Assembly (NCBI GenBank): GCA_027038805.1
Contig: JALWGO010000100.1
Span: forward strand, 1-14,398
DNA length: 14,398 nucleotides
From: Thermoprotei archaeon
GTDB lineage: Archaea > Thermoproteota > Thermoprotei_A > Sulfolobales > WANQ01
Direction: 5' to 3'
Below, piece after piece: positions 13,031-14,398 of the stretch. Made by a program: the position numbers and the translations under genes. The first letter of the stretch is position 1. Every line of letters starts with the position of its first letter. Under the pieces are notes generated by a model. The model did not search any database, had not been told where the DNA came from, and saw only the letters and a list, made by a program, of their open reading frames with translations.

Positions 13031-13648
13031 TTATTCGAAGACGTTAACCTGTATAATCATTTGATTCCTAAAATAATATTCGAACTCACTGATGATCTTC
13101 CAAGCATTGGAAGGCTTGGGATAAGGAGCCATGGCTATGTGATCGTTCAATACTACGGGGGCATACATGTTAGTGTATTCTTCTATTATATTTGAGAATT
13201 CTTCAAGTGTATACGCGATATCTTTCCACTTCTCTTTAGGCTTCATGCAGACAATGACCGGCTCATAGTTTATTAACGAGCCAATGCATTCTATCATGCT
13301 ATTACGTGCCCATGCATTTAGTGCATCACTTGGAGTAGGTATGGGTAACGGTATAGGGTGGGTATGGAATAATCCCCTGCAAGTACGGCATCTCCTATAT
13401 GATAAGTATACTTTATCTCCCTTAATACCCATGAGGTCACTTGAAACATATACCAGGCTATCATCTCCAATCAGGTAAGCATGTTCTAGCAATGACTTAG
13501 TATTTGAAACAGCTGCATCAACTAATGGTTCTATATCTCCATTATCATATAGTATCTTTTCTACTATATAGCTTTCAAACACTATAGGGGATCTACGGGC
13601 AACAGTATCAAGTATAGCGTCGACCATTAACTCTATATTAGGTACCAA
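13031..13648 (-). CDS. JAMM/MPN-like putative metalloprotease, divergent
   Basis: A 205-residue protein with a JAMM-like core: GLFHTHPIPLPIPTPSDALNA at about 92-112 gives the HxHP pair (H95, H97) and a downstream PTPSD segment. The classical motif is HxHx(7)SxxD, usually with an upstream Glu; here the Asp follows the Ser directly, so the acidic ligand could be D108 in a shifted register. E55 in the helix before LIGDD is a plausible catalytic Glu. C87 and C90 form a CxxC just before the motif. JAMM enzymes remove ubiquitin-like modifiers, including archaeal SAMP-type ones, or act in sulfur-carrier processing. Activity here is uncertain. The TTG at 13646-13648 is preceded immediately by an in-frame TAG and by GAGG with TGTGAT; ATG at residue 8 is the alternative. 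Neighbours give no functional hint. Confidence 0.6.
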   Translation of the reverse strand: MVPNIELMVDAILDTVARRSPIVFESYIVEKILYDNGDIEPLVDAAVSNTKSLLEHAYLIGDDSLVYVSSDLMGIKGDKVYLSYRRCRTCRGLFHTHPIPLPIPTPSDALNAWARNSMIECIGSLINYEPVIVCMKPKEKWKDIAYTLEEFSNIIEEYTNMYAPVVLNDHIAMAPYPKPSNAWKIISEFEYYFRNQMIIQVNVFE

Positions 13649-13686
13649 CTATCACATCCTCTACCAATTAAGCATACGATACGAAT

Positions 13687-13729
13687 CCCGGCTACCCCGG
13701 AGAGACAAACCACCACTCGCGTCCCCGGC
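13687..13729 (-). ncRNA. GC-rich element upstream of the JAMM-like gene (leader structure or small RNA)
   Basis: The spacer from 13649 to 13868 has a GC-rich block in otherwise A+T-rich DNA. On the minus strand CCGGGGA (13728-13722) can pair with TCTCCGG (13703-13697) as 7 bp including one G-U wobble; on the plus strand the same pair is an A-C mismatch, which favours minus-strand RNA. The block lies 39-81 nt upstream of the JAMM-like start, so it may be part of that gene's leader. No C/D boxes, ACA end or tRNA fold is visible, and I found no convincing TATA box ahead of it. Confidence 0.25.
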
Positions 13730-13804
13730 TAAAATTTCCTCTTCAAAAACGGTAATTGATTAAGGCTGAATACATAGTAAATAATGTATGCTAAATGGTA
13801 AAAC

Positions 13805-13812
13805 GATAAATA
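13805..13812 (+). promoter_or_regulatory. TATA box for the CBS-domain gene
   Basis: GATAAATA predicts a transcript start near 13835, leaving a leader of about 34 nt that contains the AGGTGA ribosome binding site at 13858-13863. Confidence 0.45.
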
Positions 13813-13868
13813 CTTTAGATACAAAGAACTATTGGTTTTGCCTAGGGCTAAAATGATAGGTGAGGAAG

Positions 13869-14381
13869 ATGAAGGATCTATCCAGGATCCTTGAGATGAC
13901 GCTTAGAGAGTTTGCTTCAAAATATAGAGACGAGCTGCCACGATATATAATAGTGAGCGAGGATGCTACTTTTAAGAACATTATCAACGTGTTAAGTAAA
14001 AGCATAGATTACGGAGGTAAAGGTGTTGAAGTCGTAGTTGTTGTTGATAGAGAGCAGAAGCCAATAGGGATAATAGAGGATCTAGAACTCTTAGAAGTAT
14101 TATCTACTCATGGAAAATGGACTCTCACTATACTTAAACCACCTATAAGGAGAAAGGCTAGAGATGTAAGAGACTTACTTAACATCCCTATAGGTAGAAT
14201 AGCTAGAATGAATCACCCCGTGTTGAGGTTTGATTCTACGGTAAAAGATGCCATAGACCTAATGGACTCTCTTAAGAGAAGATACGTGATAGTTACTGAT
14301 GAAAGAGATAGACTTTATGCCGTGTTAAGCTCACGCGTTATTTTAAGCAAAATATTTGATGAACTAGCTAGGGGGAAGTAG
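13869..14381 (+). CDS. two-CBS-domain regulatory protein
   Basis: A 170-residue protein consisting of a tandem CBS pair (Bateman module). The first repeat spans about residues 25-80, with VVVVVDREQKPIGIIEDLELLEVL; the second about 108-165, with PVLRFDSTVKDAIDLMDSLKRRYVIVTDERDRLYAVLSSRVIL. CBS pairs bind adenosyl ligands such as AMP, ATP or SAM and usually regulate an attached or neighbouring enzyme or transporter; no catalytic domain is attached here. A GTG at 13860 would extend the frame by three codons, but it lies within AGGTGA (13858-13863), which is ideally placed as the ribosome binding site for ATG 13869, so the ATG is chosen. The next gene starts 3 nt after the stop and is probably its functional partner. 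Confidence 0.85.
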   Translation: MKDLSRILEMTLREFASKYRDELPRYIIVSEDATFKNIINVLSKSIDYGGKGVEVVVVVDREQKPIGIIEDLELLEVLSTHGKWTLTILKPPIRRKARDVRDLLNIPIGRIARMNHPVLRFDSTVKDAIDLMDSLKRRYVIVTDERDRLYAVLSSRVILSKIFDELARGK

Positions 14382-14384
14382 GCA

Positions 14385-14398
14385 ATGTTCACAGAGTT
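14385..14398 (+). CDS. start of a gene running off the window
   Basis: ATG at 14385-14387 follows the CBS gene stop by 3 nt and is preceded by AGGGGGAAG at about 14370-14378, a good ribosome binding site. Only four codons (M-F-T-E) are visible, so the product cannot be named. The tight spacing indicates cotranscription with the CBS-domain gene. Confidence 0.45.

Noticed and set aside
13660..13730. tRNA gene suggested by CGAATCCCGG next to CTACCCCGG and a GGTAGAG-like stretch
   Set aside because: No acceptor, D, anticodon and T arms can be paired in either strand, even allowing an intron; the TTC of the T loop is missing.
1..14398. CRISPR array, insertion sequence, att site or replication origin
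   Set aside because: No spaced direct repeats, transposase motifs, terminal inverted repeats or origin-like repeat clusters were seen by eye in any spacer.

Overview
The window looks like chromosomal DNA of a hyperthermophilic crenarchaeon (Thermoproteota), most like the Desulfurococcales and possibly near Staphylothermus or Desulfurococcus. This is inferred from archaeal-only or archaeal-type families (DtdA-type D-aminoacyl-tRNA deacylase, archaeal nicotinate phosphoribosyltransferase, the dihydropteroate-synthase-related TIM-barrel family, BtpA family), TATA-box promoters about 25 nt before inferred transcript starts, GGTGATC/AGGTGA-type ribosome binding sites, frequent TTG and GTG starts, A+T-rich coding sequence and C/D-box sRNA-like elements. 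I see no mobile element, CRISPR array or tRNA/rRNA gene.

Layout. 1-3085 (+): the 3' part of an M28 metallopeptidase gene, then a dihydropteroate-synthase-related protein overlapped by a small unknown gene. 3088-4663: Ogt alkyltransferase (-), a YdjM-like membrane protein (+) and an ASCH-domain protein (-). 4786-6789: a YjbQ family protein (+), an AbrB-like small protein (-) and nicotinate phosphoribosyltransferase (+); the last two diverge around a 20-nt palindrome. 6792-8948 (-): a 718-residue orphan protein, convergent with the phosphoribosyltransferase gene. 9122-9949 (+): a ribbon-helix-helix/coiled-coil DNA-binding protein. 10057-12007 (-): DtdA, then MoxR upstream of it. 12111-12923 (+): BtpA family TIM barrel. 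13031-13648 (-): JAMM-like protein. 13869-14381 (+): two-CBS-domain protein, followed after 3 nt by the start of another gene that runs off the window.

The genes do not form one pathway. They are short housekeeping units with compact spacers: RNA quality control (DtdA), DNA repair (Ogt), NAD salvage, pterin-related metabolism and regulation. The most notable content lies in the spacers. Two elements have good C/D-box sRNA architecture (8997-9056 minus; 9964-10020 plus), each with a 12-nt D' guide and the same CAGA D' box. A 65-nt, 72% GC hairpin element (12950-13014) has its own TATA box at the expected distance. Three weaker GC-rich candidates lie at 4692-4751, 10961-11028 and 13687-13729. 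GC-rich islands in A+T-rich hyperthermophile genomes are an established signature of structured RNA genes, so these spacers are the best place to look for undescribed RNAs. Several TATA boxes appear to serve divergent transcripts.
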